This document shows, piece after piece, positions 36,488-47,023 of a stretch of 64,000 nucleotides of DNA. The stretch lies in NCBI GenBank assembly GCA_003249555.1, contig QKIQ01000046.1:24259-88258 (forward strand). Direction: 5' to 3'. The notes beneath the pieces are model-generated. The model saw only the letters and a program-made list of their open reading frames with translations, ran no database searches and was not told the origin of the DNA. How positions within the stretch are numbered: the stretch's first letter is position 1; each line of letters opens with the position of its first letter. A program made the translations under genes and the position numbers. This DNA is from Clostridia bacterium (GTDB lineage: Bacteria > Bacillota > Clostridia > Christensenellales > SZUA-584).

Positions 36488-38521
36488 ATGACACATAAAG
36501 CTTCGTTGGTCGACAAGGGACGGCTTTTCGGAAAAGTTGTTTATATCTTTTTTTGTTTCTATTCGATGGCCGTGGCGCAGCGCTTTGAGATGAATATTGT
36601 CTACGGGGCTGCGCTGTTCATATCTCTTTCGGCATCAGCGAGGATGCTAAAGTTTACCCTTCAGACCACATACGATACGCGCTGGCTTAAAATTTTTAAG
36701 CTGGGGCTGATCGTATTTTTTATACTATCAACGGCATATGTTTTTATTCTCTATCCGTTTCTATATACATATTCACATACTATTTTTTCGATATTTATTA
36801 TTGTATTACCTTTTTTAGCGCAGGTAACCCAGACTATGGTGCTGCGTGTATTGATGAATGCGGGCAAAATGACGAACCGCACTTTCATACTAACGCTGTC
36901 TGGCTCTGCGTTATTGTGCATTGGCATCACAAGTATGCTCATTTGGTTATCGGGTGTAGATGCGTTTTTGCTGATATCTCCACTGGCAGTGGGAATGGGG
37001 CTTGTCGCATTCCGGCAGTGGACGTATAAAGAATATGCGTCTGAATACCCAAGACCCGATACTCATTTAAATGACTTCAGTCAGATCGCAAGCGCGCGCC
37101 TTTACGACGGTATGGTGGTTACATCGGGCGTTGCGCTCAATGTGTTCACGTTTACGTATGTGCTCTATATGATGCTGATACACAAGAGAAGTTTTTCACT
37201 GGATGTGTTTGTCATTTTTACGCTGATGACGCTGGTGTGCAGTATTATATTCCTTGGCACTTACCGGTTTGCGCAAAGATCGCTGATAAAAAAGATTGGC
37301 ACCAACGCGGCGTTTGTACTGGGCACGGGCATTGCTATTTTTGCGGTTTATGTGTTCAGAGACAGCTGGTGGGGGGGAGGACTTGCCATTTCTGTGCAGT
37401 CGCTGCTGCTTCTGTTCGGACTGATGCTGCAAATGATTGCGGCGATGGATCTGCGTGAGGATATTTTACTGGTGGTGAGGCTGCAGAACAAGAATGTGAA
37501 CGCGACGGCGTTAATGCAAAGGACGCAGCGTCTGGAGCATTGGACTAAGACGATCTCTGAAGGCATCTGTTTGATTGTACTCAGTTTGCTTATTTCAGAC
37601 CCGCTGATTTACAGCATGGATTTCGACAGTTATATTTCATTGGCGCCGAAAGTTGGCAGCAGCTTGATTGTGGTGCCCACGGCGTTTTTGATCGCTTCTT
37701 TCGTGTATTCAATCAGGCAGCCGCTTACCAAAAAATACGACCGGAAGCTTAAAGCTTATGTACGCAACAAAGAGGTGGGCAAAGACAATCCCGTGATGGA
37801 AAAGCGTCTCAAAAGCGTGCTGATAAAAAAGTATAAGAAACGTGTCGGCGTCCATGTGATCCGAATGCTGCTCAAACCCGTGATGTATCATACGGTGACT
37901 GGGCGTGAGAATGTCCATGAGCTGCCCGGCATCTTTGTATTCAACCACCGCGAGGTATATGGCCCTATTGCGGCCGTGGTGTTTCTTCCGTACGATATGC
38001 GGCCCTGGATACTCGATAAAATGATCGATAAGCAGCAAATAACCGCGCACATGTATGAAGGCACGTTTAGTCATTTAAGATGGCTGCCTGTGTTTTTGCG
38101 CAAGGCGCTTACAAATATACTAAGCCCGCTTGTGGTGTGGGCTTTGAGTTCATTCGAGCCGATTCCTGTATATCGGGGAACTGCCAGAAATGTACTCAAA
38201 ACGTTTGAGCTGTCTGTTGAATGTTTGCAGTCGGGCGACAGCATACTGCTTTTTCCGGAAAATCCGGAAGATAGGTATACAGATAGTGAACAAATCAGCA
38301 ATTTTTACCGCGGCTTCGCCAACTTGGGAAGGCTGTATTACAAAAGAACCAAGGACTGTGTGACGTTTTATCCTGTTTATGCGAGCCGACGCGGGCGTGA
38401 ATTGCGAATCGGAGAAGGTGTGAAATACAATCCGGCAAACGGGCGCCGGGAAGAAGGACGCATCGTGGAAGCGCTTCAGCTGCGCATGCGAGCCTTGCAG
38501 AGTCTGGACGAGGAAAGCTAA
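36488..38521 (+). CDS. Polytopic membrane protein with C-terminal PlsC-like acyltransferase domain
   Basis: ~12 hydrophobic helices then FNHREVYGPIAAVVFLPYD...SFEPIPVYRGT...SILLFPENPEDRY. Confidence 0.7.
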   Translation: MTHKASLVDKGRLFGKVVYIFFCFYSMAVAQRFEMNIVYGAALFISLSASARMLKFTLQTTYDTRWLKIFKLGLIVFFILSTAYVFILYPFLYTYSHTIFSIFIIVLPFLAQVTQTMVLRVLMNAGKMTNRTFILTLSGSALLCIGITSMLIWLSGVDAFLLISPLAVGMGLVAFRQWTYKEYASEYPRPDTHLNDFSQIASARLYDGMVVTSGVALNVFTFTYVLYMMLIHKRSFSLDVFVIFTLMTLVCSIIFLGTYRFAQRSLIKKIGTNAAFVLGTGIAIFAVYVFRDSWWGGGLAISVQSLLLLFGLMLQMIAAMDLREDILLVVRLQNKNVNATALMQRTQRLEHWTKTISEGICLIVLSLLISDPLIYSMDFDSYISLAPKVGSSLIVVPTAFLIASFVYSIRQPLTKKYDRKLKAYVRNKEVGKDNPVMEKRLKSVLIKKYKKRVGVHVIRMLLKPVMYHTVTGRENVHELPGIFVFNHREVYGPIAAVVFLPYDMRPWILDKMIDKQQITAHMYEGTFSHLRWLPVFLRKALTNILSPLVVWALSSFEPIPVYRGTARNVLKTFELSVECLQSGDSILLFPENPEDRYTDSEQISNFYRGFANLGRLYYKRTKDCVTFYPVYASRRGRELRIGEGVKYNPANGRREEGRIVEALQLRMRALQSLDEES

Positions 38522-39132
38522 ACATCGACGGGTATACGCCTTTGACCGATGAATTTAGGAATTGTTTGTCCCTGCGTGAAGTTTTGTACGTGATTGAAAA
38601 AAGCGTCTTCACAACCGGATATGACGCTGATTTGTACGGTAACGGCCGCCGCATAGGCAATATCATCAAAGAGATATCCCGCATTCTGAAACGGCGTTTG
38701 CGCCCGTGAGAAGGTGGCAAAATCAAACTCGCAGGAGTATATGCTGCATGGAACGAGTTCTACCTTAGGCGCGTCTTCCAGCGTTTGTGCTGTGCTCTGC
38801 GTATACGCCCGCGCGAGACCGCCCGCGCCAAGCAGCGTGCCGCCGAAATAGCGTGTGCACACCGCAAGCACGTTTTGCACTCCGGATTTTTTTAGCACCT
38901 CCAACATCGGCAGTCCCGCTGTGCCTTGGGGCTCTCCGTCGTCGCTGTAGCGCATGGCGCCGTCTTCAAGCAGCCAGGCAAAGCAGTTGTGCCTGGCGTC
39001 GTAATGCTGTTTTTTTCGCTGCTCAATGATCTTTTGTGCGTCGATTTCGCTATTGACGTGGCAGGCATACCCGATGAACCGGGATTTTTTTATGATAAGA
39101 GTGGTTTCTTTGTCGTGCTTTAATGTGATCAT
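38518..39132 (-). CDS. YigZ/IMPACT family protein
   Basis: KKSRFIGYACHVNSEIDAQKIIEQRKKQHYDARHNCFAWLL...SDDGEPQGTAGLPMLEVLKKSGVQNVLAVCTRYFGGTLLGAGGLARAY. Confidence 0.95.
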   Translation of the reverse strand: MITLKHDKETTLIIKKSRFIGYACHVNSEIDAQKIIEQRKKQHYDARHNCFAWLLEDGAMRYSDDGEPQGTAGLPMLEVLKKSGVQNVLAVCTRYFGGTLLGAGGLARAYTQSTAQTLEDAPKVELVPCSIYSCEFDFATFSRAQTPFQNAGYLFDDIAYAAAVTVQISVISGCEDAFFNHVQNFTQGQTIPKFIGQRRIPVDV

Positions 39133-39566
39133 GATGATGGAGCGGCGCTTTTTAGCCGCATGAGATAGGCTCTTGGCTTAAAGCCCAACGATGTCCAGAA
39201 GCCGATGCCGCAATCGTTCCATACGAACACATCCAAGTCAATAATGTCCGTATTTAATGTAACCATAAGCTTATGAAAAGCGGCGCTGCCAAAGCCTTTG
39301 CGACGCTCGCCTCGGCAGATGAAAAAATGGCGCAAATAAATGGGCTTACGATGTGAGATGACAAGCGCATAGCCCACTATTTTTTCACCAATCATAAATA
39401 AATAAGCCTGATCTCCTTTTTTGAGAAAACCTTTCATAAATTGTGTATATTGCTCGTCTGTCTGAGACAAATCGCTTTTTTCGTCATCCGCCATCTCTTT
39501 ATACATCTGAGACAAAACATCAACATCATGACTTAGCTTTATTCGTATTTCAGTTTCATCTGGCAC
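39129..39566 (-). CDS. GNAT-family N-acetyltransferase
   Basis: YLRHFFICRGERRKGFGSAAFHKLM...DLDVFVWNDCGIGFWTSLGFKPR. Confidence 0.88.
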   Translation of the reverse strand: MPDETEIRIKLSHDVDVLSQMYKEMADDEKSDLSQTDEQYTQFMKGFLKKGDQAYLFMIGEKIVGYALVISHRKPIYLRHFFICRGERRKGFGSAAFHKLMVTLNTDIIDLDVFVWNDCGIGFWTSLGFKPRAYLMRLKSAAPSS

Positions 39567-39680
39567 AACATAGCCCTCTTTTTAAATGTTTCATTTATTT
39601 AATGAAACACGGATTTTATTACAGCAAAGCCAGACTGTCATTTGAAAATCGGACTTATTGACATTTTTCGATACGGCCAG

Positions 39681-40895
39681 TTATTTCAATACAACCTTGT
39701 GGAATATCTTTTTGCCTTTTTTTACTAGCATTTCTCCGCCGTTAAAGCAATCTGCCGTGACAGGCATAAACTCTTCGGTGACCTTACTGCCGTTGATCGA
39801 GATACCGCCTTGAGCAATAAGCCGGCGCCCTTCACCGCGTGACGATGTGAGCCCGCAGGTTTGCAGCAGGTCCACAAGTAATAGATCGCCTAAATGGTCA
39901 ATGACCGTTTCCGGTGCGTTTCCGTCTTCGCTGCCGCCTTCAAACAACGCTTCGGCCGCTGCTTTGGCTTTGTCTGCTTCATCCTGACCATGAACCTGAC
40001 GCGTGACCTCGTAAGCGAGCTTCACCTTGGCTTCGTTAATGCGCTCGTCGTGATAGCTGCAAAGCTGCCTGATCTCATCCATAGGCAGGAACGTCAGCAG
40101 AGACAGGCATTTTTCCACATCGCTGTCGGCCACGTTACGCCAGTACTGATAAAAGTCATACGGGGATGTTTTTTCAGGATTCAGCCACACGGCACCTTTT
40201 TCCGTCTTGCCCATCTTGCGTCCATCGCTTGTGAGCAGCAGAGTAAACGTCATGCCATAGGCTTCTTTTCTTTCTTTTTTGCGAATAAGATTCGCGCCTG
40301 CAAGAATATTCGACCACTGATCGTCTCCGCCAAGCTGCAGCTTGCAGCCGTGAAGTTGATTGAGCACGAGAAAGTCATAACCCTGCATGAGCATATAGTT
40401 GAACTCTAGGAAAGTCAGCCCCTTTTCCATGCGATTTTTGTAACATTCGGCGGTGAGCATACGGTTGACTGAGAAATGGACGCCGATATCGCGCAGGAAC
40501 TCAATATAGTTTAGTTTTAGCAGCCAGTCTGCGTTGTTGATCATGAGCGCTCTGCCGTCGCTAAAATCAAGGAAACGCCTCATCTGAACTTTAAACGCTT
40601 CCGCGTTGCTTTCAATATCTTTTTTTGACAGCATTTTTCGAAGATCCGATTTTCCTGACGGATCGCCCACCATTGTGGTACCTCCACCGATGAGCGCGAT
40701 AGGGCGGTGCCCCGCACGCTGCATATGTGCCATGGCCATGAGTTGGACATAATGCCCCACATGCAGGCTGTCCGCCGTCGGGTCGAAGCCAATATAGAAT
40801 GTGACGCTTTCCTTTTCGAGCAGTTCTTTGAGCCCCTCGTGCGTCACCTGTTTTAAAAATCCTCTTTCGTTTAATACGTCATATACGTTTGCCAT
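39681..40895 (-). CDS. tyrS: Tyrosyl-tRNA synthetase
   Basis: [21 protein letters not shown]...[13 protein letters not shown]-terminal S4 domain. Confidence 0.97.
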   Translation of the reverse strand: MANVYDVLNERGFLKQVTHEGLKELLEKESVTFYIGFDPTADSLHVGHYVQLMAMAHMQRAGHRPIALIGGGTTMVGDPSGKSDLRKMLSKKDIESNAEAFKVQMRRFLDFSDGRALMINNADWLLKLNYIEFLRDIGVHFSVNRMLTAECYKNRMEKGLTFLEFNYMLMQGYDFLVLNQLHGCKLQLGGDDQWSNILAGANLIRKKERKEAYGMTFTLLLTSDGRKMGKTEKGAVWLNPEKTSPYDFYQYWRNVADSDVEKCLSLLTFLPMDEIRQLCSYHDERINEAKVKLAYEVTRQVHGQDEADKAKAAAEALFEGGSEDGNAPETVIDHLGDLLLVDLLQTCGLTSSRGEGRRLIAQGGISINGSKVTEEFMPVTADCFNGGEMLVKKGKKIFHKVVLK

Positions 40896-41136
40896 AGCGT
40901 TCTCCTACTCTTTTACATTCGTATTGTATTATAGCCCTTGATGCGCTATGTGGCAAGAATTCATACAGTTCTCATTAATTATGAGTGCTATAAATGACCG
41001 AAAAGTCGAGAAATATAGCTTTTTCTGGACTTTTTTCATATAAACAATAATTTCTTGCATGAATAAGCAGGAAATACAGGCATCAATGGCGAATTTTTAC
41101 TAGTACATTTTTGTGCTTGCATAGGAGGGTTGCTTT

Positions 41137-41421
41137 ATGGAAATCACGGACATCCGTATTCGGCGGATAGACACGATGGGAAAACTGAAGGCAGTTGTGT
41201 CTGTGACTTTTGACGACATGTTTGCCATCCATGACATGAAAATTATTGAGGGCCAAAGCGGTTATTTCATTGCAATGCCGTCACGGAGAACGCCCAATGG
41301 CGAGTATAAGGATATTGCACATCCGATTAATTCGTCAGCACGATCGCTGATTCAGACAGCCATACTGGAAAAGTTTGAAAGCCTGCCAGAAGACGAAGGA
41401 TACGCCTCGTTTCAGGTATAA
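41137..41421 (+). CDS. spoVG: SpoVG family protein
   Basis: [69 protein letters not shown]. Confidence 0.97.
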   Translation: MEITDIRIRRIDTMGKLKAVVSVTFDDMFAIHDMKIIEGQSGYFIAMPSRRTPNGEYKDIAHPINSSARSLIQTAILEKFESLPEDEGYASFQV

Positions 41422-41433
41422 ACAGCGGACGAA

Positions 41434-41463
41434 GTCCCGTCATATTTTGGCGGGATTTTTTGT
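41434..41463 (+). terminator. Terminator after spoVG
   Basis: TCCCG-tcatattttgg-CGGGA-TTTTTTG. Confidence 0.75.
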
Positions 41464-41523
41464 TTTTCATGATTGTCTAAAGTAAAAAACTGCCTGTTTC
41501 AACTGTTTTTAAGTTTGCTGCTG

Positions 41524-42624
41524 TTATTTGAGTTTTGCAAATATCATACGGCCCGCCGCTGTTTGTATCACACTGGTTACCAGCACAGTGGTCGGTTTAT
41601 TAAATTCCCTATGTCCGTCTTCAACAACGATCATCGTGCCGTCGTCAAGGTAGGCAATGCCTTGCCCCGGCTCCTTGCCGTCTTTGACCACAGTCACTTT
41701 CATTTCTTCGCCTGGCAACACCACGGGCTTGACCGCGTTGGATAGTTCGTTGATGTTTAGAACACGCACGCCTTTGACTGCGGCGACTTTATTGAGATTA
41801 TAATCATTGGTGACCACAATGCCGTCCATCGTCTTGGCCAAACTCAAAAGCTTGGCATCCACGTCGCTCGCGTCATCAATGTCCGCATGAACGATTTTCA
41901 CCGGTAAATTCAGATCGGTTTGTATTCGTTTTAACACATCCAGCCCGCGCCTGCCCCTGTTTCTTTTGAGGTCGTCCGACGAATCGGCGATATGCCTTAG
42001 CTCGTCGAGCACAAACTCTGGGATAATGAGTGTGCCTTCAATTATGCCTGTATTGCAGATATCAAATATTCTTCCGTCGATAATGACGCTGGTATCAAGA
42101 ATCTTTGGCCGTGCCAATGATTCTTCATTAGAATTGTCCGCTTCTTTGTCTTCTTTATGACGACGAAAAAAGCCGGATTCAGCATCGGGGCGGTGACGCA
42201 CAAGGACGGAGATACCAAGGTATACGCAAACGATATAAATAATGACGTTCACAATACCTGCGATCCACGACACCATGATGATGCTGGATATGAGATCGGA
42301 AAGAAAAAATGCCACAACGAGACCAAGCAGCAAACCGCCAACGGCCGGCAGCACAACATTTGTAGGCAAATTGGAAAGCCTTTTGTCGGCTTGTCCCGCT
42401 GCGTCGAATATGGCGTCTACAATAGGTTTTGATAAAATAAGAAATACAAGCCCGGACGTAATACCTGAAAGGATAAAAATGAGAAGATTCACCCAATCTA
42501 AAAAGATTGTATACGTGTTGATACTGTTTATTTTGCTCAGCACTTCAAAAGCAAGAACAACGATTCCGGGGCCTATAAATAAGCCAATTAATATGATAAA
42601 AAAGCGCGCAATATTTTTTGCCAT
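41524..42624 (-). CDS. PIN/TRAM-domain membrane protein (YacL-like)
   Basis: N-terminal TM helices; PKILDTSVIIDGRIFDICNTGIIEGTLIIPEFVLDELRHIADSSDDLKRNRGRRGLDVL; C-terminal TRAM. Confidence 0.94.
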   Translation of the reverse strand: MAKNIARFFIILIGLFIGPGIVVLAFEVLSKINSINTYTIFLDWVNLLIFILSGITSGLVFLILSKPIVDAIFDAAGQADKRLSNLPTNVVLPAVGGLLLGLVVAFFLSDLISSIIMVSWIAGIVNVIIYIVCVYLGISVLVRHRPDAESGFFRRHKEDKEADNSNEESLARPKILDTSVIIDGRIFDICNTGIIEGTLIIPEFVLDELRHIADSSDDLKRNRGRRGLDVLKRIQTDLNLPVKIVHADIDDASDVDAKLLSLAKTMDGIVVTNDYNLNKVAAVKGVRVLNINELSNAVKPVVLPGEEMKVTVVKDGKEPGQGIAYLDDGTMIVVEDGHREFNKPTTVLVTSVIQTAAGRMIFAKLK

Positions 42625-42741
42625 GCATTCACCTCAATAAGCGGATTCCCGTAAGCTTCAAAGGTTTCTAATGTGGCTCATTATATCACAATAAAACGCA
42701 GAAAACATATCAGTCGCTAAAAAACCTTTAAATGTTCACAA

Positions 42742-43218
42742 TTACAGGACTTGTGTAATGATTTTTCTGACTTCTTCGTCTTTCTTATTGCTTGCGAGTG
42801 CAAGCTCTGAAACGAGAATCTGCATCGATGTTCCCAGCATTTTTTTCTCGCTGGAGGATAGATTTTTATGCGTTTCACGCTTTAGCAAACTCTTTATCAC
42901 CGTCGCAATCTCAAAAACATCACCGGATTTCATTTTTTCAAGATTCTCACGGTTACGCCTGTTCCAGTTATCTGATTCTTCTATTTCATCAGAAGAGCGG
43001 AAAAGCTCGATCACTTCATGACACTCATCTGTACTGATTATACTCCGAAGCCCTGCTTTTTCAGCATTTTCCACCGGCACATGGACCTTAATATCGCCTT
43101 CTGAAAATCTCAGGACATAATAGCGCTTTTTCTCATCAAGAAAATCACGTTCTTCAACGGCTTCAATAAATCCTGCACCGTGCATCGGGTATGATATTTT
43201 ATCGCCTTCTTTAAACAT
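42742..43218 (-). CDS. CarD-family transcriptional regulator
   Basis: MFKEGDKISYPMHGAGFIEAVEERDFLDEKKRYYVLRFSEGDIKVHVPVENAEKAGLRSII. Confidence 0.93.
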   Translation of the reverse strand: MFKEGDKISYPMHGAGFIEAVEERDFLDEKKRYYVLRFSEGDIKVHVPVENAEKAGLRSIISTDECHEVIELFRSSDEIEESDNWNRRNRENLEKMKSGDVFEIATVIKSLLKRETHKNLSSSEKKMLGTSMQILVSELALASNKKDEEVRKIITQVL

Positions 43219-43359
43219 TCGATACACCTGCCTCATATTTATATGATATAGCAGGAGTCAGGCTTTGTCAAATGCACAGGGTGGATTTTAAACGAGCGAG
43301 CAGAAAAATCGGCAGAAATTTACCTTAATATATAGTGAATCAAGGGGGGATAGACATAT

Positions 43360-43800
43360 ATGGAGAAGAAAAGGTGCCGTGCAATGGCTTTGATAATAGG
43401 CGCAAGCGATATGCCGCGTCTTTCGGGAACCGTTTGGTTGACGGATTCACCCGCGGGTGTATGCGTAGAAGCTAACGTGAGAGGGCTTCCGCCCAATGAG
43501 ACGGGGTTTTACGCATTTCATCTGCACGAGAGAAGCAGCTGCTTGCCGCCAGACTTTACGAGCGCAAAAGGACATTATAATCCGAGCGGCGCGCCCCATC
43601 CGCAGCATGCGGGAGACTTTCCAATGCTGATGGCCACAAAACAGGGCGAGGCATGGCTTTCGTTTGTGACCACGCGGTTTACCGTCAGCGAAGTGATTGG
43701 CCGTGCCGTGGTGATACACGCTAACCGGGATGACTATACCTCACAGTCGTCTGGAGACGCAGGGGCGCGTATTGGCTGCGGTGTGATTCAAATATTTTAA
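43360..43800 (+). CDS. Cu/Zn superoxide dismutase-like protein
   Basis: GFYAFHLHERSSC...SAKGHYNPSGAPHPQHAGDFP...GRAVVIHANRDDYTSQSSGDAGARIGCGVI; metal-ligand residues retained. Confidence 0.9.
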   Translation: MEKKRCRAMALIIGASDMPRLSGTVWLTDSPAGVCVEANVRGLPPNETGFYAFHLHERSSCLPPDFTSAKGHYNPSGAPHPQHAGDFPMLMATKQGEAWLSFVTTRFTVSEVIGRAVVIHANRDDYTSQSSGDAGARIGCGVIQIF

Positions 43801-43946
43801 TGAGCTGTTATTTTTGGTAATTTTGTGGTATAGAAAAAAAGGACAGGCTGTCATATTATAGACATAAATTGTTCACATGACTCTAAAAAAGTTGTAGGAT
43901 TAACTTTTTAATAAATATGATACAATGGCACTTAGAGGTGAGATGT

Positions 43947-44390
43947 ATGAGCGGATTGTACGAAGCGACCGCACTGGCCCTGCGATACTGGTTTATAATC
44001 GTCGCGGTGATAATTGTGCTGGGTGTAACGAGTATATCCATAAAAGAATACAGAGACAAGCGAATGGTGCTCGATGTCGCGCAAAGCAGCATCGGTTATC
44101 TTGCGATTATATCGGGCCCGGATGATGTCATGGGAGAAAATGTACCGCTGCTGGGTCAAAACACGATCGGCCGTTCGCGCAGCGCCGATATTATATTTGC
44201 CGACCGAAGCGTTGACAGGGCGCATTCGCAAATTTATCTAAACGAAGACGGCACGGTGATGGTTAATAAGCTGGGGCGGGGTGATGTGACGGTGAACGGT
44301 ATTATAATAGACGGAAGTGAACTGCTAAAAAACCGCGACATCGTATGCTTTGGTAATGTGGTGGCGAAAGTTTTTTTGAAGGAAGGATAA
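43947..44390 (+). CDS. Membrane-anchored FHA-domain protein
   Basis: TM segment then NTIGRSRSADIIFADRSVDRAHSQIYLNEDGTVMVNKLGRGDVTVNG. Confidence 0.88.
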   Translation: MSGLYEATALALRYWFIIVAVIIVLGVTSISIKEYRDKRMVLDVAQSSIGYLAIISGPDDVMGENVPLLGQNTIGRSRSADIIFADRSVDRAHSQIYLNEDGTVMVNKLGRGDVTVNGIIIDGSELLKNRDIVCFGNVVAKVFLKEG

Positions 44391-44394
44391 TTGC

Positions 44395-45645
44395 ATGGTA
44401 CTGCAAAGAAGGGGCGCCGGAGCCATGCTGGCGCTTACAATACTATTCATACTTTCCGCATGCGCACTGCTTTCGTTTAGAGAGGGCACATTCAATCTGG
44501 GCATTGCGATTTTTGGCCTTGGTGTATCACTTGTGGTTCTGCTTGGGTATAATTTGGCCGCATTGATATTCCGTCATGTCGACCGGATCACGCTTGTTAT
44601 TTGTTTTTTTCTTGCAAGCGTCGGGCTCGTGATGCTGGCAAGGCTCAACATCGACGTAGCGATACGGCAGCTTATCTGGCTCGCGTCAGGCACGGTGATA
44701 TTATATATTACAATAGTCATTATCAAACGCGCTTCCGATTTCGGACGCCTGAATTATTTGATGATGGCGGGTGCCTTGGGACTGATTGCTTTTGCGTATG
44801 TGTTTGCCAAAACGGTGGGCGGCGCGCGCAACTGGGTGAATATAGGGCCGCTATCGTTTCAGCCAAGCGAAATTGCCAAGGTGTTGTTTATAATTGTGTC
44901 AGCGTATTTTTTTGCGGAGCGGCGGGCTGTTTTAGGTAATATTGCCTATGCAGGCTTTGCGGGTGCCTGTGTGATGGTGCTGGTGCTTTCTAACGACTTG
45001 GGTGCGGCGTTGCTTTTTGCGGGTACATTTTTGATTATGTTCTTTGCGGGCACCGGGCGGACGCTGCTCACCATTGCGGGGCTTGGTGTGGCCAGCGGGG
45101 GTGCGGTGGCAAGCTATTACATGTTTTCACACGTTAGAACACGTGTGGAAATATGGGAAAACCCGTGGCGATATCACAGAACCCAAGGGTATCAGATCGT
45201 GCAGGGGCTAATGGCTATCGCAGCGGGCGGCGTTTTTGGCGCGGGTCTTGGACTTGGCTATCCAAGCGCTGTGCCAGTCAATACGAGTGACTTTATATTT
45301 GCGGTGATTTGTGAGGAATTCGGTATCATATTCGGTATTATAATCATTCTGCTTTATCTCGTATTCATTATTCGCGGAATGATTATTGCGATGAACGCAG
45401 GCTCGCGGTTCGACGCGCTGCTGGTGTTCGGCGCCACGTGCATGCTGTCGCTGCAATCGTTCATTATCATCGGCGGCGTGATTAAGCTGATTCCGCTGAC
45501 GGGCATCACGCTTCCTTTTATCAGCGCGGGCGGCAGTTCTATGGTGGCGTGCCTTACGCTTGTCGGCATTATCGAGGGCGTGAATGTCAAGAACGGTGAG
45601 CGTGATGAAGTGGAAATCAGAAAGGCGGGAGGCGAGGTTATATGA
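44395..45645 (+). CDS. FtsW/RodA/SpoVE family (SEDS) protein
   Basis: KTVGGARNWVNIGPLSFQPSEIAKVLFI...SNDLGAALLFAGTFLIMFFAGTG...LPFISAGGSSMVACL. Confidence 0.96.
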   Translation: MVLQRRGAGAMLALTILFILSACALLSFREGTFNLGIAIFGLGVSLVVLLGYNLAALIFRHVDRITLVICFFLASVGLVMLARLNIDVAIRQLIWLASGTVILYITIVIIKRASDFGRLNYLMMAGALGLIAFAYVFAKTVGGARNWVNIGPLSFQPSEIAKVLFIIVSAYFFAERRAVLGNIAYAGFAGACVMVLVLSNDLGAALLFAGTFLIMFFAGTGRTLLTIAGLGVASGGAVASYYMFSHVRTRVEIWENPWRYHRTQGYQIVQGLMAIAAGGVFGAGLGLGYPSAVPVNTSDFIFAVICEEFGIIFGIIIILLYLVFIIRGMIIAMNAGSRFDALLVFGATCMLSLQSFIIIGGVIKLIPLTGITLPFISAGGSSMVACLTLVGIIEGVNVKNGERDEVEIRKAGGEVI

Positions 45646-47021
45646 AAAACGTCCTGCGGCGCAACATACGCACACTGCTCATCGTTTTTACGGTGATGTT
45701 TGCGGGCCTCGTTGTATATCTCGGGTACGTGGTGTTCATGTACGGCGAACGTTGGTTCGTGACGCCATACAATCCGCGTATTCAGCAGGTTGAGTCTTCT
45801 GTGGAACCCGGAAATCTGCTTGACAGGACGGGCAGAGAGCTGCTTTATACCAAAGACGATGAACGTGTCTATATCAGCGATGACGACATCCGTGAATCTG
45901 TCGCGCATATCATCGGCGACAGCTACGGCATGACATACGGTGCGCAGACGATGTTCGCCAAATACATGTTTGGCTTCGATCAGGATACGCTTTCGCGCAT
46001 TGTAGGGCTTGTGAAAGGAGACGAACGGCGCGGCGGCGACGTGACGCTGACGATTGACGCCAAATTGTGCGAAAAAGCGCATGACGCACTGGACGGCTAC
46101 AACGGGGCGGTTGTGGTTATGAATTACAAGACGGGGGAGATACTCGCGAGCGCATCGTATCCGACGTTTGACCCTGAGGATATGGATGAATTCTTGGAAG
46201 GAGGCGGCGAGAGCGAACTGGTCAACAGGGCTTTTACGGGGCTATACCCGCCCGGCAGCACCTTCAAGCTGATTACGGCGGCGGCGCTCGTTGAAAACGG
46301 TATGGACAGCTTTGAAACGACCTGCACAGGCAGCACCGAAATCGGCGGCAAAACCATCGCTTGCACAGGTGAGCACGAGCAAGAAGATTTGGAAGATGCG
46401 ATTCGGCATTCGTGCAACGTGTATTTCGCTGAGGCAGCACAGGAGCTCGGCAAATCCAAACTGATGAGCGAAGCAAAAAAGTTCCTGTTCAATAACCAGA
46501 TGCTGTTTGACGATGTGGTGATGGGCGAGAGCGTGTTTGATAACGCGGATACCGGCGCAAACCTTGGGTGGGCAGCCATAGGCCAGTACCACGATCTGAT
46601 TACGCCGCTGCATGCGTGCATGATTGCGGCTTGTATCGCCAACGATGGGGTAATGATGCAGCCAAAGCTGCTGGAAAGCGTGTCATATGGTGAGACGCAA
46701 ACATATACACTGACGCCTGAATCTGCCGCTGTGCCGATGAACGATACCACGCTGCTCAAAGAGATGATGATCGCGGCGGTGGAAAACGGTACGGGTGAAA
46801 AAGCCGCTATAGACGGCGTGACAGTAGGCGGCAAGACAGGTACTGCTGAGATTGCGGGCGAAGACGGCAACGAAGAACATGCGTGGTTCGTCGGATTTAT
46901 TCAGGATGACGACCATCCGCTTGCCATCGCCGTGGTGATGGAAAAAGCGGGCTCGGGCGGTTCTCACGCGGCGCCTGCGGCGCAAAAGGTGCTTAAAAAA
47001 GCGATAGACTTAGGATACTAG
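45642..47021 (+). CDS. Penicillin-binding protein (PbpA/PBP2-like transpeptidase)
   Basis: YPPGSTFKLITAAALVE (SxxK), HSCNVYF, GGKTGTAEI (KTG). Confidence 0.95.
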   Translation: MKNVLRRNIRTLLIVFTVMFAGLVVYLGYVVFMYGERWFVTPYNPRIQQVESSVEPGNLLDRTGRELLYTKDDERVYISDDDIRESVAHIIGDSYGMTYGAQTMFAKYMFGFDQDTLSRIVGLVKGDERRGGDVTLTIDAKLCEKAHDALDGYNGAVVVMNYKTGEILASASYPTFDPEDMDEFLEGGGESELVNRAFTGLYPPGSTFKLITAAALVENGMDSFETTCTGSTEIGGKTIACTGEHEQEDLEDAIRHSCNVYFAEAAQELGKSKLMSEAKKFLFNNQMLFDDVVMGESVFDNADTGANLGWAAIGQYHDLITPLHACMIAACIANDGVMMQPKLLESVSYGETQTYTLTPESAAVPMNDTTLLKEMMIAAVENGTGEKAAIDGVTVGGKTGTAEIAGEDGNEEHAWFVGFIQDDDHPLAIAVVMEKAGSGGSHAAPAAQKVLKKAIDLGY

Positions 47022-47023
47022 AC

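Noticed and set aside
35723-36496. Overlapping 257-aa and 194-aa minus-strand ORFs
   Set aside because: Antisense shadows of rho
46124-46870. 248-aa minus-strand ORF, Ser/Pro/Val-rich
   Set aside because: Antisense shadow of the PBP gene
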